A DNA stretch of 64,000 bases from Pseudomonadota bacterium (GTDB taxonomy: Bacteria; Pseudomonadota; Alphaproteobacteria; Rhizobiales; Devosiaceae). The position numbers and the translations under genes were made by a program. Where the stretch lies: positions 22,423 through 86,422 of the forward strand of contig JAEYTY010000063.1 of assembly GCA_023433775.1 (NCBI GenBank), in the 5' to 3' direction. Of this stretch, positions 27,234 through 36,374 are shown one piece after another. The stretch's first letter is position 1. Each line of letters opens with the position of its first letter. The notes below the pieces were generated by a model. It did no database searches. It was not told the DNA's origin and saw only the letters and a program-made list of their open reading frames with translations.

Positions 27234-29990
27234 TTACTTGAGGCGCGTCAGTGCTTCGAGGATGCGGGTGCGGCGCTCAGTGGCGGCGTCACGACGAGCC
27301 TTCTGTTCCTCGATCACCTCTTCGGGGGCCTTGGAGACGAACTGCTCATTGCCGAGCTTCTTGTCGATCTGGCTGATTTCGGCGTCGAGCTTGGTCACTT
27401 CCTTCTCGAGGCGCGCGCGTTCGACGGCGATATCAATCACGCCGGTCAGCGGCAGCGCCCAGGTGGCTTCGCCGACGACGAACTGGGCGGACTCGCCCGG
27501 AACGGTCGACTGGGGCGAGATTTCCTCAAGGCGGGCTAGGCGGGTGATCAGCGAGGTGCCGGCAACGAGGCGGCGCAAGGTGTCTTCCCCTGCCCCGACG
27601 ACGACGATGGGAAGCTTGGCGCCGGCCGGCACGTTCATCTCGCTACGGACCGAGCGGACATTAGTGATGACGTCGATCAACCAGGTGAGCTCGGCATCGG
27701 CGGCCGGGTCTTCGAGGCCAGCCAGATCGGGCCACTCGGTGAGGATCAGCATGGAGGTGCGCGGGGCGCCAAACTTGCCGGTCTCGGCCCAAAGCTCTTC
27801 GGTGACGAAGGGCATGAAGGGGTGGAGAATGGTCAGGATCTGATCGAGCGCCCAGGCAGCGGTCGCGCGGGTTTCGGCCTTGGCAGCCTCGTCCTCGCCC
27901 ATGAAGACGGGCTTGGCGAATTCGACATACCAGTCGCAGAAGGTGCCCCAGACGAAGTCATAGGCGGCGTTGGCGGCCTCGTTGAACTTGTAATCCTCGA
28001 TGCCGGCGCGGACGGCGGCTGCGCCGCGTGCGGTGGCGCCGACGATCCAGCGATTGAGCGGCAGCGTGTTTGTCTTGGGGTCATAGCCCTCGACACGGCG
28101 GCACTCGTTCATTTCGAGGAAGCGGGCAGCGTTCCAGATTTTGGTGACGAAGTTGCGATAGCCCTCGACGCGCTGAATCGAGAGTTTCAGATCGCGGCCC
28201 TGCGCGGCCATGGCGGCCAGGGTGAAGCGGGTGGCATCGGCACCATATTGATCGATGAGCTGGAGCGGGTCGATGACATTGCCCTTGGTCTTGCTCATCT
28301 TCTGGCCTTTTTCATCGCGGACCAGCGCGTGCATATAGACTGTGTGGAAGGGCTCTTCCTCAAGGAATTCGAGGCCCATCATCATCATACGGGCAACCCA
28401 GAAGAAGATGATGTCGAAGCCGGTGACCAGAACGCTGGTGGGGTAGTAGCGCTTGAGTTCCGGCGTTTCATCCGGCCAGCCGAGGGTGGAGAAGGGCCAG
28501 AGGGCCGAGGAGAACCAGGTGTCGAGGACGTCCTCGTCGCGCTTGAGCTCGACTGGCTTGCCATAATGCGCGGTGGCGAGAGCCTGTGCTTCGGCTTCGT
28601 CATAGGCGACGAAGGCGTGATTGTCCGGACCATACCAGGCAGGAATACGGTGGCCCCACCAGAGCTGGCGGGAAATGCACCATGGCTTGATGTTTTCGAG
28701 CCAGGCGAAATAGGTGTTTTCGTATTGCTGGGGCACGAACTTGGTGCGGCCTTCGCGCACCGAGGCGAGCGCAGGCCGGGCCAGCACATCGGCCTTGACC
28801 CACCACTGGTCGGTCAGAAATGGCTCGATGACGACGAGCTTGGACTTCTCGTCATGCGGGACCATGATCTTCTTGTCTTCGATATGGCTGAGGCCGCGGA
28901 CCGGGTTTTCTTCGGCCAACGCCGTCAGGTCGGCAAGGATGGCCTTGCGGGCATCGAAACGGTCGAGGCCGCGATATTTTGCGGGGATGAAGTCGGCATC
29001 GATGATGGCGCCGCGCGTGGTGAAGACATTGATCGGCTCGAGGCCGGCGCGGGCGCCCACTTCGAAGTCGTTGAAATCATGCGCCGGAGTGATCTTGACG
29101 GCGCCGGTGCCCATGGTGGGATCGGCATATTCATCGGCAACGACGGGAATGCGGCGGCCAACCAGGGGCAGTTCGACGAACTTGCCGATGAGATTGGCAT
29201 AGCGCTCATCTTCGGGGTGAACAGCGACGGCGACGTCGCCGAGCATGGTTTCGGGACGGGTGGTGGCGACGATGATGTAGTCACGGGTTTCCGTGCCCGT
29301 GACATTGCCTTCTTCGTCCTTGATCGGGAACTGATAGGTTACGCCATCGGCCAGCGGGTAGCGCAGGTGCCACATATGGCCCTTGATCTCGATGTTTTCG
29401 ACTTCGAGGTCGGAAATGGCGGTTTCGAGGCCCGGATGCCAGTTCACCAGACGCTTGGCGCGGTAGATGAGGCCGCGCTTGTGCAGCTCGACAAAGACCT
29501 TGGTGACGGCGCGGACCATCTGGTCATCGGTGGCGCCCTGCTGGCCCATGGTGAAGCGTTCGCGGGAGAAGTCGGCCGAAGCGCCGAGGCGCTTCAATTG
29601 GTTCATGATGGTGCCGCCGCTTTCGGCCTTCCATTCCCAGATGCGCTCGACGAATTTTTCGCGGCCCATTTCGCGGCGACCCGGCTCCTGCCGTTCCATG
29701 AGCTGGCGCTCGACGATCATCTGGGTGGCGATGCCGGCATGGTCGGTGCCGGGCTGCCAGAGCACGTCTTTTTTGAGCATCCGGTTGAAGCGGATGAGGA
29801 TGTCCTGCACCGTGTTGTTGAGCGCATGGCCGATGTGGAGCGAGCCGGTGACATTGGGCGGCGGAATGACAATGGTGTAGGTCTCAGCGCCGGGCGCAGC
29901 CCCTGCCCCGGCCGCAAAGGCTTTGGCCTCGAGCCAGCCGTCATAGATGCGGCCTTCAACAGCGGCGGGCTCATAGGTCTTTTCAAGCAT
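27234..29990 (-). CDS. valS: Valyl-tRNA synthetase
   Basis: Class I synthetase that charges tRNA-Val and edits threonine. The protein is 918 residues, normal for the family. It has the HIGH motif in [13 protein letters not shown], the connective editing domain with [19 protein letters not shown], the KMSKS motif KMSKTKGN, an anticodon-binding domain, and the C-terminal coiled coil [18 protein letters not shown]. It is the last gene of the pcm-like/tolC/popZ/valS run, though 766 bp of repeat-bearing DNA separate it from popZ. Confidence 0.97.
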   Translation of the reverse strand: MLEKTYEPAAVEGRIYDGWLEAKAFAAGAGAAPGAETYTIVIPPPNVTGSLHIGHALNNTVQDILIRFNRMLKKDVLWQPGTDHAGIATQMIVERQLMERQEPGRREMGREKFVERIWEWKAESGGTIMNQLKRLGASADFSRERFTMGQQGATDDQMVRAVTKVFVELHKRGLIYRAKRLVNWHPGLETAISDLEVENIEIKGHMWHLRYPLADGVTYQFPIKDEEGNVTGTETRDYIIVATTRPETMLGDVAVAVHPEDERYANLIGKFVELPLVGRRIPVVADEYADPTMGTGAVKITPAHDFNDFEVGARAGLEPINVFTTRGAIIDADFIPAKYRGLDRFDARKAILADLTALAEENPVRGLSHIEDKKIMVPHDEKSKLVVIEPFLTDQWWVKADVLARPALASVREGRTKFVPQQYENTYFAWLENIKPWCISRQLWWGHRIPAWYGPDNHAFVAYDEAEAQALATAHYGKPVELKRDEDVLDTWFSSALWPFSTLGWPDETPELKRYYPTSVLVTGFDIIFFWVARMMMMGLEFLEEEPFHTVYMHALVRDEKGQKMSKTKGNVIDPLQLIDQYGADATRFTLAAMAAQGRDLKLSIQRVEGYRNFVTKIWNAARFLEMNECRRVEGYDPKTNTLPLNRWIVGATARGAAAVRAGIEDYKFNEAANAAYDFVWGTFCDWYVEFAKPVFMGEDEAAKAETRATAAWALDQILTILHPFMPFVTEELWAETGKFGAPRTSMLILTEWPDLAGLEDPAADAELTWLIDVITNVRSVRSEMNVPAGAKLPIVVVGAGEDTLRRLVAGTSLITRLARLEEISPQSTVPGESAQFVVGEATWALPLTGVIDIAVERARLEKEVTKLDAEISQIDKKLGNEQFVSKAPEEVIEEQKARRDAATERRTRILEALTRLK

Positions 29991-30221
29991 TTGTCACTCG
30001 CAACAGCATAGACCCGCCAGGCGACGGCTTGGCGGGCGGGAAGAGGTTGGCAGACTTCAAGCAAATGCGGGGCGCAGGGTCAACAGGCACGCGCGCAGGG
30101 CTCCTGACATTCAAGCATGGCATTCCGGCCTCCCTCCTCACGCCCCCGAGCGAATTTGGCTTTCAGGCACACCTCGACGCCGGGCGGCGCTTCCGTCCCC
30201 GGTTTTGTTGTAGTCGATGGT

Positions 30222-30279
30222 GCTCCGAGACGCCTTTTGTCTCGAAATTTAAAAAATGAGACGCAAGGCATCTCGGAGC
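30222..30279. repeat. Long imperfect inverted repeat (22-bp arms)
   Basis: Arms 30222-30243 and 30258-30279 match at 19 of 22 positions around a 14-base AT-rich centre. The outer nine bases (GCTCCGAGA / TCTCGGAGC) pair perfectly. No second copy is seen in the window. Confidence 0.75.
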
Positions 30280-30539
30280 GTCGGGGTTTCTGGCGAGGAG
30301 GGTTTGTAGGGGGACATTGCTGCCACGAACCCATCTCCAGACCCAGGCTCCGATAACGATAACGAGCCCGCCCGACTGTCGCCGGGCGGTGATCGTTGCA
30401 ACCCCATCCGTGCCCGGCTGATGGGGAGGAGTATGCCTGAGGTTTTTGGGGCGGGGATAAGTGGGATAAGTTGGGGTGGGAAACTGTGCAGTGCCACCCC
30501 CTCAGAGCTGCGCTAGGCCTGACGGCCAAGCTCTGCTTG

Positions 30540-30562
30540 CCTCCCCCATCAAAAGGGGGAGG
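30540..30562. repeat. Short GC hairpin CCTCCCCC/GGGGGAGG
   Basis: Eight-bp perfect stem with a 7-base ATCAAAA loop in the popZ-valS gap. This kind of C-rich/G-rich hairpin is often seen in intergenic repeats of alphaproteobacteria (recalled, not searched). Confidence 0.55.
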
Positions 30563-30673
30563 TGTCGCTCCACTCGTTTAACGCGATCAGCGCCAACAAC
30601 TGGCGCCCATAGCGCCTCGGAAATGAACGCAGCTAGCGCGAAAGCCTGAACGGGATCGATGACGCTAAAGCTC

Positions 30674-30735
30674 GCTGCCATTCGAGCATAGCTCTCATGG
30701 CCTTCTCGGCTCAAATCTCTCCACTGGAGAGATTT
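30674..30735 (-). repeat. Palindromic repeat unit, single copy after popZ
   Basis: The leader GCTGCCATTCGAGCATAGCT and following bases match the array at 45083-45427. The leader is followed by the palindrome AAATCTCTCC-ACT-GGAGAGATTT at 30713-30735. Relative to the array copies one arm base changes on each side (G to T, C to A), so pairing is kept. The unit starts 22 bp past the popZ stop. Confidence 0.8.
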
Positions 30736-30756
30736 GTCCTTCGGAACACCTCGAAG

Positions 30757-31521
30757 TTACTCACCGCGGGATACGCGGGAGATTTCTTTTTCGACAACGC
30801 GCTCGACGACGGAGGGCAGGTGTTCGTCCAGCCATTCCTTGAGCATGGGGCGCAGCATGTCGCGCATCATGGATTCAAGCGTGAGGCCGGGATTGGCAAT
30901 GCCCAAGGCATTGAGCTTGCCTATGGAACCGCGCACGGCGGCGCGGGTGGCGGAGCCGAGCAGTTCCTCGGTCATGTCGGAGGTGAGCGTCGGATCGGGC
31001 AGCGCTGGCGCCGGGGCTTCGGCGACTGGCTCGGCCTGCATCACAACCGGCTCGGGCTCTTCGTCGAGCAAAGCGGTCAGATCCGCCTCAGGCTCTGGCT
31101 CGGGCTCCGGCGCGCGCATGGAGGGAACAGGATCAAAGGACGGCAGATCCTCTTCAACCTCGGACAGATCGAAACTGACATCTTCGGCTTCAACCAGCGC
31201 TGGCCCGTCGGCGACCTCTTCTTCGACTTCGGTGTCGGCAAGAATGGAATCGAAGCTGAAACCTTCGGCAACGTCCTGATCGGCTTCTTCGACGATCTGG
31301 CTGGGCGACAGGGTCAGAGGCTCGATGTCGTCGAGCATATCGCTCAGATCGCGCTCTGCCTGATTGCCCAAGGGCTTTGCGGGCGCAGCCTGCATCGGCG
31401 GCGGGGCGGACTGAACGGCTGGTCGGCGCGGCACGCCAGCAGCATCGTCATCGGCGATGATCTGTCGAATGGAAGACAGGATCTCGTCCATGGACGGTTC
31501 TTTAGCGGCCGGCTTGTTCAT
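30757..31521 (-). CDS. popZ: PopZ-like polar organizing protein (DUF2497)
   Basis: A 254-residue acidic, Pro-rich protein with the two ends conserved in PopZ: an N-terminal helix SMDEILSSIRQIIADDD (about 10-26), a long disordered acidic middle, and a C-terminal multimerisation region (LTLESMMRDMLRPMLKEW, then LDEHLPSVVERVVEKEI). PopZ forms a network at the cell pole that anchors the chromosome centromere. Its place between tolC and valS is usual in Hyphomicrobiales. The promoter region lies in the 180 bp to tolC. Confidence 0.9.
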   Translation of the reverse strand: MNKPAAKEPSMDEILSSIRQIIADDDAAGVPRRPAVQSAPPPMQAAPAKPLGNQAERDLSDMLDDIEPLTLSPSQIVEEADQDVAEGFSFDSILADTEVEEEVADGPALVEAEDVSFDLSEVEEDLPSFDPVPSMRAPEPEPEPEADLTALLDEEPEPVVMQAEPVAEAPAPALPDPTLTSDMTEELLGSATRAAVRGSIGKLNALGIANPGLTLESMMRDMLRPMLKEWLDEHLPSVVERVVEKEISRVSRGE

Positions 31522-31701
31522 CAGTGCCTCTTACACTCGCGCCCGATGGGAAAGGTCTCCGCAGACAGCCAATCCCTGATTCGTAAACGTTACCTTAGCG
31601 CCAAGGTGCACAATTAGGAATCATCCCAACCGCCAACTGTGACTTCTTCCACGAAATTTTGCGGAAAAGCCTGTCGGTCGAAACGGGCGACGTGCGAACG
31701 G

Positions 31702-33069
31702 CTATTCGACGACGGTGCGCAATTCCTGCCAGACGTCCTCGACCGCATCGGTATAGCGCACCGCCGACTTGACCTCGACCGGCAGGCCGAGATCGGACGC
31801 TGTCAGGCGGCCAAGGGCGGAGAGCAGGGAGAATGTGGCGATGACCTTGTTGGTGGAGGCATTGATCAGCTGCTCGCGGGCGCTGGTCAGCTCGGCTTGG
31901 GAATTGAGCACGTCGAGCGTGGTGCGGGTGCCGAGGTCCAGTTCCTGGATGACGCCATCGAGCACGGTATTGCTGGCAGTGACGCTGGCCTGAGCCGCGT
32001 TGATCTGGGCATCGGCGCTCTGAATGCCGGCCCAGGCGGCGATGACGGCCTCGCGGATCTGGTCATAGGCGGACATGGCGTCCACCTCAGACTTGATCTG
32101 GCCCAGATTGGCATTGCGAACCGCCGAACCCAGGCGGCCGCCGGAATAAAGCGGCACGGAAATGCGGAAGCCGACACTGGCATTAAAGCCGTCGCGGGCG
32201 CCGCCTGCCGGGCCAGTCCAGGAACTGCCGACCGAGCCGGAAATGGCGGCGGTGGGGCCGAAGCCGGCCTGGGCGACATCAAGGCCGGCCGCTGCGGCGC
32301 GAATGCCCGCCTGGGCGAGACGAATGCCGGGATGGCCGATTTCGGCTTCGGCAATGGCCGCTTCCAGCGAATTGGGGATCAGCCGGTTATAATTGTGGTT
32401 GGGCGACAGGCTATGCGCGCTGATGCCAACCAGCCGCTGGAAGCTGGCTTCGGCGGTCTGCAGGCTGGCGATAGAGGCCTGATAGGCCGCCTGAACCTGA
32501 GCCAGGCGGGCCTGGGCCTGGGCGACATCGATGCGCGTGCCCTCGCCCACTTCAAGGCGATCCTGCGCCGACTGCAGCTGGGCCTGGAAGAAGGTGATGT
32601 TGTCCTGGCGCAGGGCCAGCAACTGGCGGCCGCTCAGCACTTTCATATAGGCCTGCACGACCTGGAACAGGACATTCTGCTCGGCGACGCGGATCTGGAG
32701 CTCGGCAACTTCGGCGCCGGCGCGGGCGGCCTCGATCTGGGCTTCGGTGGCGCCGCTGTCGAAAATGGTCTGGCCGTAATCAAGGCTGGTGCCCAGCGAA
32801 GTGACGGGCGCAGTCCAGCCGCCGCCGATCAGGCTCTGGGCCTGGCCACCGGTGATGGTGGCGGAAATATTGGGGCTCTGGCCGGACTTGGCCTGGACGA
32901 TCCGCTCGGCGGCCTGCTTGGCGCTGACCACGGCGGCCTGAAGATCGGGCGAATGGTCATAGGCCGCGGCCAGGGCCTGGGGAATGGACTGCGCCTGCGC
33001 CGCGCCAACGGGCACAAACGCTACCGCCATGGCAAGAACACTTGCCCCAACTAAGCCGCTAAACTTCAT
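31702..33069 (-). CDS. tolC: TolC-family outer membrane channel
   Basis: Outer-membrane exit duct for type I secretion and RND efflux. The 455-residue protein starts with a signal peptide ending in AQA (VGAAQAQS). Two outer-membrane efflux protein repeats follow, with long helical segments rich in Ala/Gln/Leu (for example AQARLAQVQAAYQASIA) and the SASVGFRISVPLYSGGRL-type strand near residue 300. It lies between the PIMT-like gene and popZ. Confidence 0.93.
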   Translation of the reverse strand: MKFSGLVGASVLAMAVAFVPVGAAQAQSIPQALAAAYDHSPDLQAAVVSAKQAAERIVQAKSGQSPNISATITGGQAQSLIGGGWTAPVTSLGTSLDYGQTIFDSGATEAQIEAARAGAEVAELQIRVAEQNVLFQVVQAYMKVLSGRQLLALRQDNITFFQAQLQSAQDRLEVGEGTRIDVAQAQARLAQVQAAYQASIASLQTAEASFQRLVGISAHSLSPNHNYNRLIPNSLEAAIAEAEIGHPGIRLAQAGIRAAAAGLDVAQAGFGPTAAISGSVGSSWTGPAGGARDGFNASVGFRISVPLYSGGRLGSAVRNANLGQIKSEVDAMSAYDQIREAVIAAWAGIQSADAQINAAQASVTASNTVLDGVIQELDLGTRTTLDVLNSQAELTSAREQLINASTNKVIATFSLLSALGRLTASDLGLPVEVKSAVRYTDAVEDVWQELRTVVE

Positions 33070-33197
33070 AACCCGCCTCCAGACCCCACGATACTAACGC
33101 CCGGCACATGGGGTGCACAACCGACCCAGGCAATTCCTACCAAACTTTAACCTCGGCATATTTCCCGTTCGTGGCAGGACAGCAACACAAGGCAGGC

Positions 33198-33845
33198 TCA
33201 TAAAACAAATTCCGCGACCGGCGCGGCAGAAAAGACGGGCGGAAGACCGACATTGAAGGCCGACCGCGCTTTTATGCCATCGTCACTGCTGACGAAAATG
33301 GTGGCTATGCCGACCGCCCCGCTGCGCATTGTCGCCACAAGGCGCCCGCCGGGGGCCAGCAATGGAAAGAGATCAAGTGGCTCACGCTCGAGGGCGCCAT
33401 CGACGATGATGGCGTCGAAGAGCTGACCATCGAGCGCTTCGGGGCTGCCGTGTATGAGAGTGACTTTCGTGTCGGCCAAATTCCGTGCGACGAGCGCGGC
33501 AAGGTCCTTGTCGGCTTCGAGCGCCACGACTTTGTCGGACAGGCGCGCCAGGATGGCGCTCGTATAGCCGGTGCCGGCGCCAAGATCGAGAACGCGGTCC
33601 CCCGGCTGAATGTCAGCGAGCTGCAGCAGCCGGGCCAAAATGACAGGGGCGGACAAAAGACGGCCAGCGCCCGGCGCGCCGATGGGGTGGGCCTTGTCGA
33701 GATAGGCGATGTCGCGGCGGGCCTGGGGAACAAAATCTTCGCGCGGAACGGCGTTGAAGGCGGACAGCAGGCGCAGATCGAGCACCCCGCCAGCGCGCAA
33801 CTGGCCATCGATCATCGTCCTGCGGGCGTTGCTGAAATCGATCAT
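33198..33845 (-). CDS. Protein-L-isoaspartate O-methyltransferase-like protein, diverged
   Basis: A 215-residue SAM-dependent methyltransferase of the PIMT family. The SAM motif I is VLDLGAGTGYTSAILA near residue 83, and AIIVDGALE is near 150. The start at 33845 (MIDFSNARRTMIDGQLR) is typical; a longer frame runs back into the tRNA-Cys gene. The catalytic QTISQP-type segment of true PIMT is replaced by GAGRLLSAP, so isoaspartyl repair is doubtful. Adjacency to tolC suggests a conserved housekeeping role that is not known to me. Confidence 0.88.
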   Translation of the reverse strand: MIDFSNARRTMIDGQLRAGGVLDLRLLSAFNAVPREDFVPQARRDIAYLDKAHPIGAPGAGRLLSAPVILARLLQLADIQPGDRVLDLGAGTGYTSAILARLSDKVVALEADKDLAALVARNLADTKVTLIHGSPEALDGQLFDAIIVDGALEREPLDLFPLLAPGGRLVATMRSGAVGIATIFVSSDDGIKARSAFNVGLPPVFSAAPVAEFVL

Positions 33846-34021
33846 GGACGGGATCGGCCTTTGAACCATATGCCGGACGTGAATATCCCGCTGCCGATGG
33901 ACTGGCAATAGACGGCGCGGCGAGAGCGACAATTTGTGCGCCGAGTTGCGCGCAAGGCAGGGTTGCAGCGGGCGGGCGGCGGAGCCGACGCCAGGCACAG
34001 CGAACGGGTCTGAAGTGGAAA

Positions 34022-34095
34022 TGGAGGCCACGTCCGGAATCGAACCGGAGTACACGGATTTGCAATCCGCTGCGTAACCACTCCGCCACGCGGCC
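34022..34095 (-). tRNA. tRNA-Cys (GCA anticodon)
   Basis: The 74-nt cloverleaf on the minus strand has acceptor GGCCGCG/CGTGGCC with one G-U pair, T-loop GGTTCGATTCC, anticodon loop TTGCAAA and an encoded 3' CCA. Confidence 0.96.
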
Positions 34096-34280
34096 TCACG
34101 GCGGAAGTACGTATTTCAGGTCAGGCACTTATGCAAGTGCCGGTGAAGGCTGGGCGGGATTTTAGGGAAAAGCGGCGCCTCTTTCCCTGGGTGCAAGGCT
34201 TGGTAGCCCTGACGTAAAGGGGCCATAGTCAGTGGCGCAGCAAGGGTTTAGCGTGCGGCGGCATTGCAGAGAGAATCGTC

Positions 34281-35471
34281 ATGAGCCAGACCGCCGACAG
34301 CGCGCCAAACCGCCGCGAACTTGCGCAACCCATCATTGCGGGCCTGCTGGCAGCCATGGTGGGCTATGCCAGTACATTCACGCTGGTGCTGGCCGCGATG
34401 ACGTCGGCGGGCGCATCGCCACAGCAGGCGGGCTCGGCGCTGTTCTCGGTCAGCATCGCCATGGCCATTCTCAATATCGCCGTGGCGTCGCGGATAAAAC
34501 TGCCCGTGAGCTTTGCGTGGTCGACGCCGGGCGCGGCGTTTCTGCTGAGCGTCGGCGAACCGGCAGGCGGGTTTCCCGCGGTGGCCGGAGCACTGCTGGT
34601 GGCGGCGGGGCTGATCGTTTTGACTGGCCTGGTGAAGCCGCTGTCGCGCGCTATTGCGGCCATTCCACCGGCTTTGGCCAATGCCATGCTGGCGGGGATG
34701 CTGCTGCCGCTCTGTCTTGCGCCGATCAATGCGGTGGCGGAATTGCCGGCGCTGGCGCTGCCGATCCTCTTGGCCTGGATGCTGGGGCTGGCTTTTGCGC
34801 GGCGCTATGCGGTGCCGATCGCGGTGCTGGTGACGGGCATCGTGCTGGCCACGACCACAAACCTGCCGCCTGGCGCACTGGACGGCGCCTGGCCGTCGCT
34901 GGTGTTTGTAATGCCCGAATTTACGCTCGACGCGATCATCCGCATCGCATTGCCGATCTATGTGGTAACGATGGCTTCGCAAAACCTGCCGGGCATTGCG
35001 GTGCTGAAAGCCAATGGCTTCAATGTCCCGCCCGGACCGATTTTTGTGCTCACCGGCATTGCCAGCGGCATTATCGCTTTTTTTGGCGGTTTGACGACCA
35101 ACCTCGCCGCGATTACCGCGGCCATCTGCGCCGGACCCGAGGCGCATCCTGATCCGAAGCGACGGTGGCCGGCACCGGTGGCGGTGGGCGCGGGCTATAC
35201 GCTGCTGGCTTCGCTTTCGAGCCTGGCGGCGGCCTTCATTGTCGCCTCCCCGCCCCTATTGATCCAGGCCGTTGCCGGGCTGGCGCTGCTGTCGAGCCTT
35301 GCCTCGGCGCTGGCCGCAGCGTTGACGGAGGAAGAGGTCCGGCTGCCTGCGATCCTGACCTTTGTGGCCACGGCATCGGGCGTGACGGTGGCCGGGGTCG
35401 GCGCGCCGTTTTGGGGATTGGTCGGCGGCATCGCCTTGCTGCTCCTGCTGCGCTGGCGGAAAGCTGGATGA
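34281..35471 (+). CDS. benE: BenE family benzoate/H+ symporter-like transporter
   Basis: Inner-membrane secondary transporter of 396 residues with about 12 hydrophobic segments. Family features are the ATSAGASPQQAGSALFSVSIAMA start, SFAWSTPGAAFLLSVG, and GPIFVLTGIASGIIAFFGGLTTN. GAGAGAATC lies before the ATG. No benzoate-degradation genes are nearby, so the substrate may differ from benzoate. Its stop overlaps the mobA start in an ATGA, which couples two functionally unrelated genes. Confidence 0.88.
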   Translation: MSQTADSAPNRRELAQPIIAGLLAAMVGYASTFTLVLAAMTSAGASPQQAGSALFSVSIAMAILNIAVASRIKLPVSFAWSTPGAAFLLSVGEPAGGFPAVAGALLVAAGLIVLTGLVKPLSRAIAAIPPALANAMLAGMLLPLCLAPINAVAELPALALPILLAWMLGLAFARRYAVPIAVLVTGIVLATTTNLPPGALDGAWPSLVFVMPEFTLDAIIRIALPIYVVTMASQNLPGIAVLKANGFNVPPGPIFVLTGIASGIIAFFGGLTTNLAAITAAICAGPEAHPDPKRRWPAPVAVGAGYTLLASLSSLAAAFIVASPPLLIQAVAGLALLSSLASALAAALTEEEVRLPAILTFVATASGVTVAGVGAPFWGLVGGIALLLLLRWRKAG

Positions 35472-36082
35472 GCAAGGTCCATGGTCTGATTCTGGCCGGA
35501 GGGCATGGGAGCCGGCTGGGGCATGTGCGCAAAGCCGATCTGCGCCTCGGCGGAATGCGGCTGATCGAGCGCGTGGCTGCGCGGCTGAGCGGCGTGGCAA
35601 GGCCGGTACTGATTTCGACGGGATTTGGCGAGACAGTCACACTGGAGAATGCGCTGTGCCTGCCCGATGGCATGGGCGACAAGCAAGGGCCCATGGCGGG
35701 ACTGGTTGCGGGCGTGCGACACCAGCTGCCGCAGGCGGAGCCGGATGATGTGCTGATCTGTGTGGCGGTGGATACGCCGTTCCTGCCCGATGATTTTGTT
35801 GCCCGGATGATCGCGGCACTGGCGGATGGCGCGGCGGCAAGCCACGCGGTTTTCGGGGAAACCCTTTATCCCACCAATGCCGCCTATCGGCTTTCGGCGC
35901 TGGCGGACCTGCCAAGACAATTTGATTCTGGAGCAGCGCCCAACAGCCCGCGGCGATTGCTGGACCTGCTCGGCGCAGTGAAGATTGACTGGTCAGGCGC
36001 GGTTTCGGGCGATCCATTCGCCAATCTCAACACGCTGGAAGACCTTGTTCGGCTGAGCCGGCGCTGCGCTATCGCCAACTAA
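35468..36082 (+). CDS. mobA: Molybdenum cofactor guanylyltransferase MobA
   Basis: Transfers GMP to molybdopterin to form the guanine dinucleotide cofactor. The 204-residue Rossmann-like nucleotidyltransferase shows the GTP motif LILAGGHGSRLG at residues 8-19, then DLRLGGMRLIERV and the metal-site VAVDTPFLPDD near 100. Lys of the usual DK(A/G) motif is present as RKADLRLGG. The start at 35468 overlaps the benE stop. The mobA product normally serves molybdoenzymes encoded elsewhere. Confidence 0.88.
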   Translation: MSKVHGLILAGGHGSRLGHVRKADLRLGGMRLIERVAARLSGVARPVLISTGFGETVTLENALCLPDGMGDKQGPMAGLVAGVRHQLPQAEPDDVLICVAVDTPFLPDDFVARMIAALADGAAASHAVFGETLYPTNAAYRLSALADLPRQFDSGAAPNSPRRLLDLLGAVKIDWSGAVSGDPFANLNTLEDLVRLSRRCAIAN

Positions 36083-36168
36083 TTCACCCCACATTGCATT
36101 GGGGGCTTGGCAAAGCGGATCAGTTTGGTTACACGGACCTCGCTCTCGCCAAGAGGGCGCAAGAATGT

Positions 36169-36244
36169 TCCGCGATAGCTCAGTTGGTAGAGCGTTCGAC
36201 TGTTAATCGAATGGTCGCTGGTTCGAGTCCAGCTCGCGGAGCCA
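36169..36244 (+). tRNA. tRNA-Asn (GTT anticodon), islet attachment site
   Basis: The 76-nt cloverleaf has acceptor TCCGCGA/TCGCGGA, anticodon loop CTGTTAA and an encoded CCA. Its 3' end is duplicated at 37896-37921, marking it as an integration site. Confidence 0.97.
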
Positions 36245-36249
36245 TTCTT
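36224..36249 (+). repeat. Attachment-site direct repeat, tRNA copy (26 bp)
   Basis: The T-arm to 3' end of tRNA-Asn plus five trailing bases. It is identical over 26 bp to 37896-37921 in the same orientation, as expected of attL/attR. Confidence 0.88.
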
Positions 36250-36374
36250 ACTTTTGTTCCTCAGACTTTTTAGATCGGCCCAAGCCATTCGCTATGCGGA
36301 TGTCTCGTTGTGTTGATGCCGTGCTCGGTTACAGGCGAGTTTTCGGCTTTGGCCAGCGTGCTACGGCCCCAAGT

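Larger units (their letters stand above)
29991..30756. other. 766-bp gene-free region with several hairpins
   Basis: Lies between popZ and valS (both minus strand). Short open frames exist but show no ribosome site or family likeness. It contains a long imperfect hairpin at 30222-30279, a small GC hairpin at 30368-30389, a hairpin at 30540-30562, and one unit of the covarying palindrome family at 30674-30735. The valS promoter should lie in its left part. No riboswitch or T-box is recognised. Confidence 0.7.

Noticed and set aside
27822..30011. 729-codon open frame antisense to valS
   Set aside because: It is a shadow of valS codon bias; no ribosome site and no recognisable domain.
30080..30529. 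149-codon minus-strand frame in the popZ-valS gap
   Set aside because: It runs through several hairpins, has no ribosome site and no family likeness.
31639..33054. 471-codon open frame antisense to tolC
   Set aside because: Shadow of tolC; low-complexity Gly/Ala/Asp sequence.
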